A DNA stretch of 64,000 bases from Hellea balneolensis DSM 19091 (GCF_000428525.1 NZ_AUAC01000007.1:1-64000); one strand, 5' to 3'; counted from the stretch's first letter, positions 33,394 to 43,769 are shown. Numbers and translations are program-made. Notes: generated from the letters alone by a model not told the origin.

Positions 33394-33809
33394 GCCGCTG
33401 CCGCCTCGGCTTTTATCCGTCCGATCATGGCTTTAAGGCCATTAGAGCGTTGTGGAGATAAATGCTCCTGAAGATCAAGTTCTTTCAATATCTCCGTGGC
33501 ATCGAGTTCGTGAATTTTTGAGGCTTTGCGATTTGAAAATATTTGCAGGGCAACTGCGACAAGGCCTTTGACGATATGAGCATCGCTATCTCCTCGGAAG
33601 GTTAAAACGGGATCATCGCCGCCTGTTTTGTCGCTTACAAGCCAGACTTGGCTGACACAACCTTTGACTTTAGTGGCTTCGTTCTTCTCGGCCTCGCTGA
33701 GAGGCGGCAAGGCTTTACCAAGGTCAATCACATGCATGTAACGCTCTTCCCAATCGGAAAGAAAAGCAAAGTCATCAATCATGTCCTGGATATCTTGCGG
33801 GTAGCTCAT
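33390..33809 (-). CDS. SufE-family sulfur acceptor protein
   Basis: This is a 139-residue SufE-like protein that accepts sulfane sulfur from a cysteine desulfurase. The persulfide-carrying Cys51 lies in VKGCVSQVW, the family signature. Early LSDWEERYMHVIDLGKALP and the middle GDSDAHIVKGLVAVALQIFSNR (in part) also match. There are no suf or desulfurase genes beside it, as is common for the stand-alone alphaproteobacterial SufE. Its 3' end overlaps the convergent membrane protein by four bases. Confidence 0.93.
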   Translation of the reverse strand: MSYPQDIQDMIDDFAFLSDWEERYMHVIDLGKALPPLSEAEKNEATKVKGCVSQVWLVSDKTGGDDPVLTFRGDSDAHIVKGLVAVALQIFSNRKASKIHELDATEILKELDLQEHLSPQRSNGLKAMIGRIKAEAAAA

Positions 33810-33820
33810 AGGAGCTAATT

Positions 33821-33839
33821 AGGGAGCGTGAGGCTCCCT
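33821..33839 (-). terminator. Hairpin between the GMC oxidoreductase and sufE
   Basis: AGGGAGC (33821-33827) and GCTCCCT (33833-33839) form a 7-bp stem with a five-base loop, directly after the GMC oxidoreductase stop and before sufE on the same strand. It lacks a strong T run, so termination is only likely. Confidence 0.4.
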
Positions 33840-33847
33840 TGCAAGTG

Positions 33848-35467
33848 TCATTCAGCCGCGACTTTTATCTCGGCCGCCGCATCTTCTTTTATCATGTCAG
33901 ACGCTTTTTCAGCAATCATAATGGTCGGGGCGTTTGTGTTGCCAGAGACGACATTGGGCATGATAGAGGCATCTACAACGCGCAGACCCTCTATGCCGTG
34001 AACTTTAAGGCGGTCATCGACAACTGCCATATCATCATGGCCCATCTTACAGGTGCCAACGGGGTGATATTGCGTATCAGCGCGCGCCCGAATATCGGCT
34101 TTCAGCGCTTCGGTATCTGTCGTCCCCGCGACGTATTTTGGCTTACCTTTTATGGCGTCAAAAGCAGGAGCTTCCATGATTTGCGTCATCATCTTTGCGC
34201 CGCGCACCAATGTGTCCATATCGCGCTCATCTTTAAGAAAAGCCGGGTCAATGGCTGGCGGGGCTTCGGGGTCTGCGGATTTCAGCCATAATCCACCGCG
34301 GCTTTTGGGGCGCAACACACAGACGTGACAGCTATAACCATGCCCCCAGTGAAGTTTCCGCCCATGATCATCGACCATAGCGCGGACAAGAACGAGGGAA
34401 ACGTCAGGGGAAGGCTCAGAGCGATCCGTATAAAGGAAGCCGCCGCTCTCTGCTAAATTGGAAGAGAACATACCTTTGCGCGTTTTACGGTAACGAAAAA
34501 TCTCGCGCAGTGTCGGGAATGTGCCTTTGACGGAGAAACCAAAATTATCAAGCAAGTCGGATTGGTAGGAAATCACATAATCAATATGGTCTTGTAGATT
34601 TTCACCCACGCCTGGTAAATTGTGTACTTGCTCAATATTATGGGGCTCCAACTTATCTCTTGGACCAATACCAGAGAGCAAGAGCAATTGGGGCGACCCA
34701 AAAGCTCCGCCCGATAAAATCACTTCGCGGCGTGCTGTAATTGTGCGCGGCTTACCTTTGACCTTCACCTTAACGCCTGTCGCGCGGCTATTTTCAACAA
34801 TAACTTTTTGAGTGAAAGCGTGGGTGATAACCGTCAGGTTCGGACGATCCATATGATCATCCAAAAAAGCACGGGCGGTATTCCAGCGCTCACCATCCTT
34901 GTGAGTGACCTCATACATGCCGAGGCCCTCTTGCTGCTCGCCATTAAAATCATCAGTGAAAGGCATTTGATTTTGACGACCAGCTTCGAAAAAAGCTTCA
35001 TTCACCGCGCCGGGACTGCGTAAAGGCGCGACATTCAGCGGGCCGCCCTGCCCATGATAGTCATCCGCTCCGGCCTCACGGTGCTCACTTTTTTTGAAAT
35101 AAGGCAATACATCTTTATAAGACCATCCTTTATTCCCGAGATTAGCCCATTCATCATAATCGGCTTTGTGGCCACGAATATAAATCATTGCATTGATACT
35201 GGAAGACCCGCCCAAGACCTTACCGCGGGGTTGATAGCCCTTGCGTCCGTTCAGGCCCTCTTGTGGCTCCGTTTCAAACCGCCAATTGCGTTTACCCAGC
35301 ACCATATTCCAGATGGCGATACCGGGCGTAAAAACGCTCCAATGCTTATGGCTGCCGCCGGCTTCCAGTAAGCAAACTGAAACATCAGGGTCTTCTGTCA
35401 AGCGGCTCGCAAGGACGCATCCTGCGGAACCCGCGCCAACAATGATATAATCAAACTTATCAGTCAT
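33848..35467 (-). CDS. GMC-family FAD-dependent alcohol/choline dehydrogenase
   Basis: This is a flavin oxidoreductase of 539 residues of the BetA/AlkJ type. The N-terminal FAD fold is [18 protein letters not shown], and the GMC signature is [19 protein letters not shown]. The substrate-side [18 protein letters not shown] and the C-terminal [10 protein letters not shown] (catalytic His) with [21 protein letters not shown] (in part) follow. It starts one base inside the stop of the aldehyde dehydrogenase (TAATG), so the two form a two-step alcohol-to-acid route. Substrate is not settled by sequence: choline, long-chain or aromatic alcohols are all possible. Confidence 0.9.
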   Translation of the reverse strand: MTDKFDYIIVGAGSAGCVLASRLTEDPDVSVCLLEAGGSHKHWSVFTPGIAIWNMVLGKRNWRFETEPQEGLNGRKGYQPRGKVLGGSSSINAMIYIRGHKADYDEWANLGNKGWSYKDVLPYFKKSEHREAGADDYHGQGGPLNVAPLRSPGAVNEAFFEAGRQNQMPFTDDFNGEQQEGLGMYEVTHKDGERWNTARAFLDDHMDRPNLTVITHAFTQKVIVENSRATGVKVKVKGKPRTITARREVILSGGAFGSPQLLLLSGIGPRDKLEPHNIEQVHNLPGVGENLQDHIDYVISYQSDLLDNFGFSVKGTFPTLREIFRYRKTRKGMFSSNLAESGGFLYTDRSEPSPDVSLVLVRAMVDDHGRKLHWGHGYSCHVCVLRPKSRGGLWLKSADPEAPPAIDPAFLKDERDMDTLVRGAKMMTQIMEAPAFDAIKGKPKYVAGTTDTEALKADIRARADTQYHPVGTCKMGHDDMAVVDDRLKVHGIEGLRVVDASIMPNVVSGNTNAPTIMIAEKASDMIKEDAAAEIKVAAE

Positions 35468-36912
35468 TATAAAATCTTCTTCATCAGGCCGAGCATCTTG
35501 CGGGTCTTATCCGTGTAGGGCGGGAATAGATTTTTACCTTGGCTAAAGCGGCTTTGCGTAAAGACGCCTTTCATATGAGAAAAGGTCTCAAAACCATGTT
35601 CACCATGATAAGCGCCCATACCGGATGGACCGACGCCGCCAAAGGGAATGTCTTCTTGAACAACGTGCCAGGCCGTTTCATTGATAGAGACCCCGCCTGA
35701 GATCGTTTCGGTCAAGACTTTTTCACGTTTGGATTTATCCTCTCCGAACCAATAAAGGGCTAATGGCCGCTCGTGACTTTGCACATATTGCATGGAGTCT
35801 TCGAGTGTCTCTGACGCGACGACGGGCAGAAGCGGACCAAAAATTTCTTCCTGCATAATTTTCATATCGGGCGTCGTCTCTGTCACAACGGTCAACGGGA
35901 CGCGGCGTTCTTTGGCGAGTTGCTGTTTATCATCATCGCCGGCAACCCGTATACGAGCTCCTTTGTTTTCAGCGTCTTCCAGAAGGTCTTGCAGCCGAGC
36001 ATAATGGCTATCCGCAATGATAGATGTGTAGTCTTTATTGCCTGCAAAAGTCGGATAAAAGCTTTCCGCTTTTTCAATAATGGCATCAGAAAAGCTGTTG
36101 ATTTTTTCCGCCGGCATCAAAACATAATCCGGCGCAACACAGGTCTGCCCGGCATTGAGAAGCTTCCCATTTGCGATGCGCGCAACGGCGGTGTCCATAT
36201 TTGCGCTTTCATCAATAATCGTCGGAGATTTGCCGCCCAGTTCAAGCGTGCAGGGGACAAGATTTTTGGCAGCAGCTGCCGCCACAATTTTTCCAACCGA
36301 GGTCGAGCCTGTAAAAATCATATGATCAAATGGCAATGCAGAAAAGGCCGAGGCGACTTTTACGCCCCCTGTGGCGACATAGACTTCGTCTTCGGTAAAG
36401 ATTGTGCCCAAGACACGCTTTAACAGGTCTGACAAGCGAGGTGTATATTCGCTAGGTTTTATCATGGCGCGATTGCCTGCACCCAAAGCCCCGATCAGAG
36501 GCATAACAGCGAGTTGTAGAGGGTAATTCCAAGGGCTAATAATGCCAATGACGCCTAGCGGTTGCGGGATAATACGGTTGCTAGCGGGTTTATATTGCAG
36601 GGCCGTTGGTGCGCGGCGGGCCCGCATCCAATGTTTCGTGTGTTTAAGGGCGTGGCTGATACCGCCCTTGATAACGAGCAGCTCTGCAATAGTCGTTTCT
36701 TCATAAGCGCGATTGCCAAAATCTTCGGAAATAGCTTTTTGAAACTCTTCAGCATGTTCTTCGATGGCTTTTCCAAGTTTCTGTAAATTAGCTTTACGCT
36801 CACTCCAAGGCGGATTGGTATGTGCGTTGAAGGCCGCGCGTTGTTTGGCTAAAACGGAGTCTAAATCCGTACCTGTTCCCGCCTCTTTTTCTTTCAAATC
36901 AATTCTGACCAT
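35467..36912 (-). CDS. Aldehyde dehydrogenase, coniferyl-aldehyde-type
   Basis: This is an NAD(P)-dependent aldehyde dehydrogenase of 481 residues. The catalytic Cys is in [11 protein letters not shown] and the active-site Glu region is [34 protein letters not shown] (in part) and the GSTSVG cofactor loop are present. The lack of a long N-terminal extension, the [21 protein letters not shown] start, and the long C-terminal tail ([22 protein letters not shown]) are shared by coniferyl aldehyde dehydrogenases (CalB) and the broader ALDH3-like group. It probably oxidises the aldehyde made by the co-transcribed GMC enzyme. Confidence 0.88.
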   Translation of the reverse strand: MVRIDLKEKEAGTGTDLDSVLAKQRAAFNAHTNPPWSERKANLQKLGKAIEEHAEEFQKAISEDFGNRAYEETTIAELLVIKGGISHALKHTKHWMRARRAPTALQYKPASNRIIPQPLGVIGIISPWNYPLQLAVMPLIGALGAGNRAMIKPSEYTPRLSDLLKRVLGTIFTEDEVYVATGGVKVASAFSALPFDHMIFTGSTSVGKIVAAAAAKNLVPCTLELGGKSPTIIDESANMDTAVARIANGKLLNAGQTCVAPDYVLMPAEKINSFSDAIIEKAESFYPTFAGNKDYTSIIADSHYARLQDLLEDAENKGARIRVAGDDDKQQLAKERRVPLTVVTETTPDMKIMQEEIFGPLLPVVASETLEDSMQYVQSHERPLALYWFGEDKSKREKVLTETISGGVSINETAWHVVQEDIPFGGVGPSGMGAYHGEHGFETFSHMKGVFTQSRFSQGKNLFPPYTDKTRKMLGLMKKIL

Positions 36913-36956
36913 GTCCTCACCCTTATAGTTTATTCTTGTTGTATGTATTTATAGCA

Positions 36957-36983
36957 TAAAAAAGGCGCGAATAAAATCGCGCC
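36957..36983 (-). terminator. Terminator of the TonB receptor gene
   Basis: GGCGCGA (36964-36970) and TCGCGCC (36977-36983) form a 7-bp GC stem. On the minus strand it is followed by a T run (the A run at 36958-36963). It sits just after the receptor stop and before the aldehyde dehydrogenase start. Confidence 0.82.
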
Positions 36984-37004
36984 TCTTAAAGTATTTAATT
37001 TAGC

Positions 37005-39554
37005 CTAGAATGTCTTCCGAGCTGTTACGCCGTAAAATCTTGGGTCCTGTACGAAAGCAGAACGTGAACCGCTACGCAGTGTGGTGTTAAAAGTAACACC
37101 GCGTGTGATTTCGTTTGTTAGGTTTGTCGCCCAAGCCTCTAGTCCCCAACCATGAGCTTCATTACCGATACCGGCGCGAAGATTGATCTTGGTGTTAGCT
37201 TCCTGAACATCAAACGGAACTGCAACGCCTGTAGTTGGGCTGAATGCTTGTGTGGATGTACGGCGGTCACTTTCATAACGCACTGACCCATTTAAGAAGA
37301 ATGTGTAGTCACCACCAAGGCTTCCATCATAAGTGGCTCCAATGATACCGACGGTCTTGGGTGCATTTGTCAGAGTATTTCCGCAAAGCGACGTTACGTT
37401 GGCAGCAGTTTGGTTTCCTGCGCAGTCATCTGGATACTCTGCATTAAGGAGTGTCAGGCCACCATTTAGAGTGATGTTATCAGTCGGTCTCAATACGGAC
37501 TCGATTTCAACACCCTTTGTTTGCGCTTTAGGAACGTTAAAGGTTTCAAAGCGTGCGCCTGTGAACTCTAGAACTTGGAAATTGTCAAATTTCTCAAGGA
37601 AGGCGGCAACATTTAATGTCATCATGCCGTCCAGTAATTTCGATTTCATACCAATTTCGTAAGCATCAACTTCTTCCGAGGCAAAGCGTGGGTCAGCTCC
37701 GCCAATTGCTGCTGTTGAGTCCAGATTGAATCCGCCTGATTTATAACCATGCGTGAAGCTGGCATATGTCGAGATGTCATCATTGACTTCGTATCCGAGC
37801 TTACCTGTGTAGATAAGCTCATCATCTTTAAAGGTGTCGTCAAATGTTCGCGGTAAAGGTAGAGGCGTCGCAAATGCAAGCGGGTGATCCGCAGGCGCGA
37901 GGAATGGGAAGCAACCCAGAACCGTCAGGTTACCTGTCAAAGAGGCTGGTAAAGTCCCGTACCCACCCGTGGCACCGTTAAATGCTGCCAATTGCGCAGT
38001 ACATGACGCATAATTTGCTTGAGGTTGAGAAAAACTACCATCTTTCGATTCATCAGAATAGCGTAGTCCGATTGTTACGTCCAATTTATCCGTAATATCA
38101 AAGATATTATGGGTAAAGATTGACCAACTCGTACTGTCTTGTGTGTACAAGTTCTGTGTTCTGGCCTCTGCAGGGTTTTGACCGCCTGATATGAATGGCA
38201 GGGTGCCACCAAGTCCAAGGATAGGTGCACTTGGGAAAGTTCCGCCTGTACCTGCAAGCAATAGGGCGTCTGAGAAGGCGCTATAATCCGTTCCTAGGCC
38301 AAAATTGACGGCCTGTTTTATGTCCTCTTCGGCATAGAAACCGCCGACTAACCAGCTAAGTCTGTCATCCATGGCGTTGCCTTGAAAACGAAGCTCATGG
38401 GTCATTGTATTAATTTCAGTGCTTCCTGGAGGTAGCCCACTATTAGCAGGACCTACATTAAATAGGTCCAGTCCTGAGAAGGCAGAGTCGTAAACTTCAG
38501 TCGCATCATATTCACGATAAGAACCAATATAGATGGCATCAACATCATCATTGATAGCATATTCAACTTCAGCGGTAAGACCCGTTTGCTTGCTTGAGGG
38601 ATTTGGAACTTGGCCAGACGTCGCGATGCGGTCATCGACAGCGGCTTGTGCGCCGTCAAAATCGGTTGCGCTGGTTGCAACATTTGGTGCCGCCATCCCG
38701 CCGCGAGCGCCAAGGCCCACAAGCCCAAATATACCGCCAGCTTCTACTGGAGATCTCAAGACCTCAAGCGCCGAGCAGCAGACTGAGTCGCTATTGGAAT
38801 GATCAATAATGACGCGGCCCTTCCAGTTTTCTTCACCTTGGAAGCCGATTTGTCCGCGAAGGTAATATTGATCTACGGAATTTGACTCGCCGAGTTTATT
38901 TCCCCCTGCATCAATAACATCGACATAACCATCTCGTTTACGAATGGCGCCCGTCAGGCGGGCTGCGACTTGGCCTTCGGCCAATGGAATATTGACAGCG
39001 CCTTGCAGGCTCTTGTGATCGTAATTACCATAAGTGGCGTTGATGAAGCCGCCGGCTTCATCAAGATCAGGCCTAACATTTGTGATATTCAAAGCACCGG
39101 CAGATGTATTTCGGCCAAAAAGCGTGCCTTGAGGGCCGCGAAGGACTTCGACGCGTTCGACATCAACAAATTCACCAAGCGCGACACCTGGACGTGATTG
39201 ATATGCGCCGTCAACAAAAATACCGACGGCAGACTCGAAACCAATATTGTTAGAGGTTGTACCCACACCACGAATTCTAAGAACGACCGAGCCTGATGCA
39301 ATTTGTGCATTTGATGAGGCAAAGCTTGGCGCAACATTGGACAGGTTTTGGATATTAAGTACACCTTGCTTCTCGAGATCTTCAGGCAGAATAGCTGTCA
39401 CCGCAATAGGGATATCCTGAATACTTTCGGCCCGGCGTGTCGCCGTTACGATAACTTCATCATCAACTGTATTGGATTGAGCAATTGCAATCTCTGGCAC
39501 AGTCATGGCTGAACTGGCCAATAAACAAGCGGATATTAACTTAAAGGTTTTCAT
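37005..39554 (-). CDS. TonB-dependent outer-membrane receptor
   Basis: This is an outer-membrane gated channel of about 849 residues. I prefer ATG 39554, six bases after GGGGAG, to the ATG just upstream. After the signal peptide (ends IAIAQS) comes a TonB-box-like DEVIVTATRR, then the plug domain (DIPIAVTAILPEDLEKQGV, LRIRGVGTTSNNIGFES, RVEVLRGPQGTLFGRNTSAGA) and a long beta-barrel, ending in an aromatic Phe (TARKTF). The ligand is unknown; the nearby oxidoreductase pair does not settle it. The plug motifs match the large Caulobacter/sphingomonad receptor class for sugars or aromatics. Confidence 0.95.
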   Translation of the reverse strand: MKTFKLISACLLASSAMTVPEIAIAQSNTVDDEVIVTATRRAESIQDIPIAVTAILPEDLEKQGVLNIQNLSNVAPSFASSNAQIASGSVVLRIRGVGTTSNNIGFESAVGIFVDGAYQSRPGVALGEFVDVERVEVLRGPQGTLFGRNTSAGALNITNVRPDLDEAGGFINATYGNYDHKSLQGAVNIPLAEGQVAARLTGAIRKRDGYVDVIDAGGNKLGESNSVDQYYLRGQIGFQGEENWKGRVIIDHSNSDSVCCSALEVLRSPVEAGGIFGLVGLGARGGMAAPNVATSATDFDGAQAAVDDRIATSGQVPNPSSKQTGLTAEVEYAINDDVDAIYIGSYREYDATEVYDSAFSGLDLFNVGPANSGLPPGSTEINTMTHELRFQGNAMDDRLSWLVGGFYAEEDIKQAVNFGLGTDYSAFSDALLLAGTGGTFPSAPILGLGGTLPFISGGQNPAEARTQNLYTQDSTSWSIFTHNIFDITDKLDVTIGLRYSDESKDGSFSQPQANYASCTAQLAAFNGATGGYGTLPASLTGNLTVLGCFPFLAPADHPLAFATPLPLPRTFDDTFKDDELIYTGKLGYEVNDDISTYASFTHGYKSGGFNLDSTAAIGGADPRFASEEVDAYEIGMKSKLLDGMMTLNVAAFLEKFDNFQVLEFTGARFETFNVPKAQTKGVEIESVLRPTDNITLNGGLTLLNAEYPDDCAGNQTAANVTSLCGNTLTNAPKTVGIIGATYDGSLGGDYTFFLNGSVRYESDRRTSTQAFSPTTGVAVPFDVQEANTKINLRAGIGNEAHGWGLEAWATNLTNEITRGVTFNTTLRSGSRSAFVQDPRFYGVTARKTF

Positions 39555-39705
39555 GAACATCTCCCCGATGCGTTATTATGTGTAAGACGGCGCTCTTGCG
39601 CTCTGCCCTTACAGAGAAATAATCACATTATGATGGCTTTGCCAAATAGATAATAGGCAATTTGTTGCATATGTTTGGGAGCGCGGCTTTTTCGCCACAG
39701 TTAGG

Positions 39706-40827
39706 TTAAGAGCGAGCGCTGCTTTTTACGGCTTGAAGCATCGCTTTTGCACGGCCAGACACGCTATCTTCACAGGCCGCTATTTGCGTATAGCGCCGAC
39801 GGAGCTTTCCGGGGGCATCGCCGAGGGCTTTTTGGCCAAAGCTTTCTGCTTTGCCATAAAGATTGGATAGCGCTGCAGCAGGGCCTTGCGCGGCGATAAA
39901 GCCTGAACCTGTTTTGACGGGGTCTGTGGCGTAGTGGCGCTTATAGCCGTCCGTGCCAACGCCAAGGTCAATGCGCTTATAGCCAAGGCTTTCAGATGCA
40001 TCGATAAGCCCTTCGAGAAGTTGAATACCGGGCGCATAGCTGTGAAGCTCTCCGTCATAGGCGACAATCCAGCTATGGAAGGTAGCTCCGTCGGATAAGC
40101 CTAAATCAATTGCAGCTAAGCGTTCTCCGAAATAGAGCGCCTGCATATCGCACCGAAGAGTCTCATCAGGACGTTTCCAAAGCCGCTCTAAAAGCTCCAT
40201 CGTCCAATCAGCGGAGAGGACATCATATTTTCCTGTTTCCGCAAATTTTTGCTTTTTCCAGCTTATGAGTTGTTTGAATACGGCTTGATCTTGGGACTTC
40301 CATACAAAACGCGGCTCGCCTATATCTTCACTTGCTTTACGGGTGCGGCGGCGATTGCTTTTCAAGTGACGTCGATAACTTCCGTCTCTCTCACGTCTCC
40401 ACGCTTCAGCCCCGTCATTGAGGCTGAGCAAGACACCGTCTTCCTCGTTTTGAATTTGCGGGTCCATTTGAGAATTTACAACGGCGCTGAAATGAAAGGC
40501 TCCTATGCCCGACGCTTTTAAGACCTCAACCGGATCAATTACAGTGTCTTCTCTGCAAATAAAGCCGTGATAATCCGTCATAGGCGCGCCAACAGGCCGC
40601 GCAAAACGCTCGCCTTGATAGGGCAAGAAACCCACAGGCAAATCGTTTTCATACAAACATGCAATGAAAACGTCATCGCGTAGTTCGGCAATTAAAGCAG
40701 TATAATCTATATGAAAATAAGGGCTGTAGATCTGGGGGTTACCCGCACGAAACGCCGCCCAAGCCGTGCGATCTGTCTCGCTGAGCTCAGAAGCCCGCTT
40801 GATGAGAATGTTAAAGCTTTGTCCCAC
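39706..40827 (-). CDS. FemAB/CelD-like GNAT-fold acyltransferase
   Basis: This 373-residue protein matches the Acetyltransf_6 (BioF2/CelD/BcsL-like) group: NPQIYSPYFHIDYTALIAEL at the start, a middle basic segment SYRRHLKSNRRRTRKASE, then AAIDLGLSDGATFHSWIVAYDGE and YAPGIQLLEGLIDASESLGYKRIDLGVG (in part), typical of this double-GNAT fold. These enzymes often act in capsule or exopolysaccharide formation. It is alone between the TonB receptor and the divergent CDF gene. Confidence 0.78.
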   Translation of the reverse strand: MGQSFNILIKRASELSETDRTAWAAFRAGNPQIYSPYFHIDYTALIAELRDDVFIACLYENDLPVGFLPYQGERFARPVGAPMTDYHGFICREDTVIDPVEVLKASGIGAFHFSAVVNSQMDPQIQNEEDGVLLSLNDGAEAWRRERDGSYRRHLKSNRRRTRKASEDIGEPRFVWKSQDQAVFKQLISWKKQKFAETGKYDVLSADWTMELLERLWKRPDETLRCDMQALYFGERLAAIDLGLSDGATFHSWIVAYDGELHSYAPGIQLLEGLIDASESLGYKRIDLGVGTDGYKRHYATDPVKTGSGFIAAQGPAAALSNLYGKAESFGQKALGDAPGKLRRRYTQIAACEDSVSGRAKAMLQAVKSSARS

Positions 40828-40935
40828 GTCTAAACGACCCTTTGTTCACAAGTGATCGATGGACTAGCAAAAAAGAGTTAGAAACCGCTTAAGATTGCGC
40901 TTTGCGCGGTCATAAATGGGTCCTATTGTCGTCAC

Positions 40936-41856
40936 ATGGGAGCTCACCACCATCACGGTCATTCACACGGACACAGCCATCACGGTCATTCCCATATGGG
41001 CGGGAATAACCGTATGCGCGTGGGTGTTGCGGCGCTTCTAACCGGGTTTTTCATGATAGCCGAAATTATTGGCGGTCTCGTTTCAGGCTCTTTGGCTCTA
41101 CTGGCGGATGCGGGTCATATGATGACAGATTTTGCAGCTCTGGCGATGGCCTGGGGGGCTTTTACTCTCGCGAAACGTCCGGCTAATTGGAAGCATACTT
41201 TTGGCTATGACCGCTTTACGATTCTGGTCGCATTTGTAAACGGATTGACGCTTAGCCTGATTGCGGTTTGGATATTATGGGAGGCGGCGGCCCGTCTGCA
41301 AGCGCCCGGAGATGTTCTGGCGGGGCCCATGCTTTGGATCGCTATAGGTGGTTTAATTGTGAATCTGATTGTGTTCAAAATCCTGATGGGGGCAGATCAA
41401 GAAAATTTGAACATTCGAGGCGCGGTCTTACACGTCTTGGGCGACTTGCTCGGCTCCGTCGCTGCCATCATAGCCGCGCTTGTTATTTTGCGCACAGGCT
41501 GGACACCTATTGACCCCATTCTTTCGGTCCTCGTTGCCGTCCTCATTTTACGCAGCGCATGGTTTTTAATCAAAGACAGTTCGCATATCCTATTAGAAGG
41601 CGCCCCGCCCCATATTGACCGCCGAGCAATTCGTGAGGATTTACCGGTACAGATTGAGGGACTAATCTCTGTCGAGCATATTCACGCATGGTCCATCACG
41701 CCCGAACGACCCATGTTGACCTTGGAAGCCTTTGCGACAGATGAGGCCAATTTGGAGGTTGTAAGCCTAGCCATAAAAGAACGTCTTCAAACTCAGTTTC
41801 ATATTGATCACGCGACGGTGGATGTGATGCGTCAATCCTCGCAAAAAACGTCCTGA
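40936..41856 (+). CDS. Cation diffusion facilitator, Zn/Cd-type
   Basis: This is an inner-membrane metal/proton antiporter of the CDF family, 306 residues with six membrane helices. The N-terminus is a His-rich tail (AHHHHGHSHGHSHHGHSH) that probably buffers metal. The transport site is built from the helix-2 pair in LLADAGHMMTDF (HxxxD) and the helix-5 HVLGDLLGSVAAI (HxxxD), the pattern of zinc/cadmium exporters such as CzcD and ZitB. The C-terminal cytoplasmic domain follows (HIHAWSITPERPML). No regulator is adjacent. Confidence 0.93.
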   Translation: MGAHHHHGHSHGHSHHGHSHMGGNNRMRVGVAALLTGFFMIAEIIGGLVSGSLALLADAGHMMTDFAALAMAWGAFTLAKRPANWKHTFGYDRFTILVAFVNGLTLSLIAVWILWEAAARLQAPGDVLAGPMLWIAIGGLIVNLIVFKILMGADQENLNIRGAVLHVLGDLLGSVAAIIAALVILRTGWTPIDPILSVLVAVLILRSAWFLIKDSSHILLEGAPPHIDRRAIREDLPVQIEGLISVEHIHAWSITPERPMLTLEAFATDEANLEVVSLAIKERLQTQFHIDHATVDVMRQSSQKTS

Positions 41857-41949
41857 TCACACAGTTTTATCGGGGTCTCTGAGAGATGAATTCTTGTTGC
41901 TGAATTTACGCTTAGTGTTCGAACATAACACAATTTGTCAGGACATGTC

Positions 41950-43239
41950 ATGGATCTTATCAGCCCCAATCTTAAACTCCCTTATCTGGCGCCCGCTCAG
42001 GCCCAGAAACACGTCACGCATAATGAGGCGCTCAGGCAGCTGGATGCCATCGTTCAGCTATCCGTTCTAAGCGAGGTCAATGAGCCGCCCCAAAACTCGC
42101 AAAATGGAGATTGCTATATTGTGGGGGCTAATCCCGCGGGCGATTTTGCTGATAAGGCAAATAATATCGCCGCTTTTCAAGATGGCGCTTGGGCCTTTCT
42201 AAGCCCTAATATTGGTTGGCGAAGTTACGTCCAGGATGTCTCGGAGTTCAGGGTCTTTGGCGGCGGGACGTGGGACAACCTTTCCGGAAACGCCGCATCC
42301 GATAATTCTGTGTCCCTTTTCGGTATCAATACCACGGCAGATGAAACCAACCGCCTTGCCGTGAAATCTTCTGCAACGCTTTTGGATGATGAAGAGCACG
42401 GCCATCAGCTGAAAATCAATAAATCCAATGATAGCGATATGGCGAGTCTGTTGTTTCAAAGCGGGTATATAGGGCGAGCGGAAATAGGCCTGACGGGAGA
42501 CACTGACCTTCATCTTAAAACAAGTTCTGACGGTCAAACGTTTCGGGATGTTTTAATAGCCGATACCGAAACCGGAGCGCTGAAAACACCCTATGGTTTG
42601 AACCCCGCTATAATGACGCCGCCGACATTGGCTTGCGGCGGTCCGCATAGTTTTTACGGATTACCATCAGCAAGTTCGATTGTGGTCGGGCGCAGTAATT
42701 TATCTTTGGTGTCCGGCCGCATGATTTTTACGGCAGTCTATTTGGACCGTGAGTCTGTTTTAGAGGGCGGGTTTGTCACGCAACATAGTGCAAGCGGTGA
42801 TATGGGCGCCATTATGCGCTGCGGCCTCTATCACTTGGGAGCAGCTAATGGCAATGCTTGGGATATCGGAGCACTCATCCATGATTTTGGTACAGCGCCC
42901 GCCGATGATGAAGGTCACAAGGTATTTGATCTCTCAGTGCCTGTGACTTTGTCCCAAGGGTGGTATGCCTTTGCCGTAGGCGTGAATGGGTCAGGCGCAG
43001 CTGTGCGTTATGTGCAAAGCCGCCAACCGGGGCTGGGCTATGTTCAACCTTATGGGAACGGTACAGGATCTGATGTTCGTTTTGGCGGTCCAACATCTTA
43101 TATGCTTGACTCCGAGGCGTTTGGGGAAATTGAAAACGGCCTCAGTACAATTTGGCCATCTAATCCGATAAGTATTGTCGCTGCGGTCAATAGTTACGCC
43201 TATAATATTTTCATTCCGAAATGGGCTGTTTGGCCGTGA
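41950..43239 (+). CDS. DUF2793 protein, possible phage- or GTA-derived tail-side protein
   Basis: ATG 41950 with AGGA upstream is chosen over a TTG at 41935, giving 429 residues. The N-terminal LKLPYLAPAQAQKHVTHNEALRQLDAIVQLSV (in parts) is the signature of DUF2793, common in alphaproteobacteria near gene-transfer-agent or prophage tail genes. The middle holds a short collagen-free fibre-like stretch (TGYIGRAEIGLTGDTDLHLKTSSDG-like) and the C-terminus a jelly-roll-like Gly-rich domain. No other phage or GTA genes are here, so it is a lone copy, perhaps a relocated adhesin or a part of a dispersed GTA set. Confidence 0.75.
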   Translation: MDLISPNLKLPYLAPAQAQKHVTHNEALRQLDAIVQLSVLSEVNEPPQNSQNGDCYIVGANPAGDFADKANNIAAFQDGAWAFLSPNIGWRSYVQDVSEFRVFGGGTWDNLSGNAASDNSVSLFGINTTADETNRLAVKSSATLLDDEEHGHQLKINKSNDSDMASLLFQSGYIGRAEIGLTGDTDLHLKTSSDGQTFRDVLIADTETGALKTPYGLNPAIMTPPTLACGGPHSFYGLPSASSIVVGRSNLSLVSGRMIFTAVYLDRESVLEGGFVTQHSASGDMGAIMRCGLYHLGAANGNAWDIGALIHDFGTAPADDEGHKVFDLSVPVTLSQGWYAFAVGVNGSGAAVRYVQSRQPGLGYVQPYGNGTGSDVRFGGPTSYMLDSEAFGEIENGLSTIWPSNPISIVAAVNSYAYNIFIPKWAVWP

Positions 43240-43244
43240 TATGC

Positions 43245-43769
43245 CTAATGGAGCAACCCCATACGCTCACGATAACGTCGAATAAATTCCTTTTGCTCGC
43301 TATTGATAACCCCTTCTGAACGGGCGGTCGCATCCATCATTAAAACCAGACCTTCAGCGTCTTCTTTGTTGATTTGGTTTTTTAGAATATCGACCATTGG
43401 GAAGAGTGCGCTTTCCGGAAGTGTGATGTCATAAGTAAGGCTATGCATTTGGCGATATACGCCATCTGCATCATCCAGATTAAGATCCATATTTTTTATT
43501 AATTGTGAAATTATCTCTTGCTCCATATCCTCGGTAACGCGCTTTTTATCGCTCATTCGCGCAGTCGATATCATCATAACAGTCGCCGCTTCGATAGGTG
43601 TTTCAACAAGATCGAAACCTGATTGATTATATTTTTTTGAAAAGCGGCGGCGGCGAGGAAGGTTTGCAACAGTATTGGCCGCGTCTGCAATGTCACCTAC
43701 GCCGCGTGATGCTCTACTGATCCAAAAAATCAATGACGCAATGGCAATCAGAATTCCAATAATATGCAT
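43245..43769 (-). CDS. Membrane-anchored protein with a TerB-like domain
   Basis: I set the start at the internal ATG 43769, where a hydrophobic helix begins (IIGILIAIASLIFWI); a longer frame starts at 43790. The 174-residue product has a helical cytoplasmic domain with EAATVMMISTARMSDKKRVTEDMEQEIISQLIK and a closing GLVLMMDATARSEGVINSEQKEFIRRYRERM (in part), the two-unit acidic layout of TerB-like proteins. Function unknown. Its 3' end meets the convergent DUF2793 gene with six bases between stops. Confidence 0.65.
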   Translation of the reverse strand: MHIIGILIAIASLIFWISRASRGVGDIADAANTVANLPRRRRFSKKYNQSGFDLVETPIEAATVMMISTARMSDKKRVTEDMEQEIISQLIKNMDLNLDDADGVYRQMHSLTYDITLPESALFPMVDILKNQINKEDAEGLVLMMDATARSEGVINSEQKEFIRRYRERMGLLH

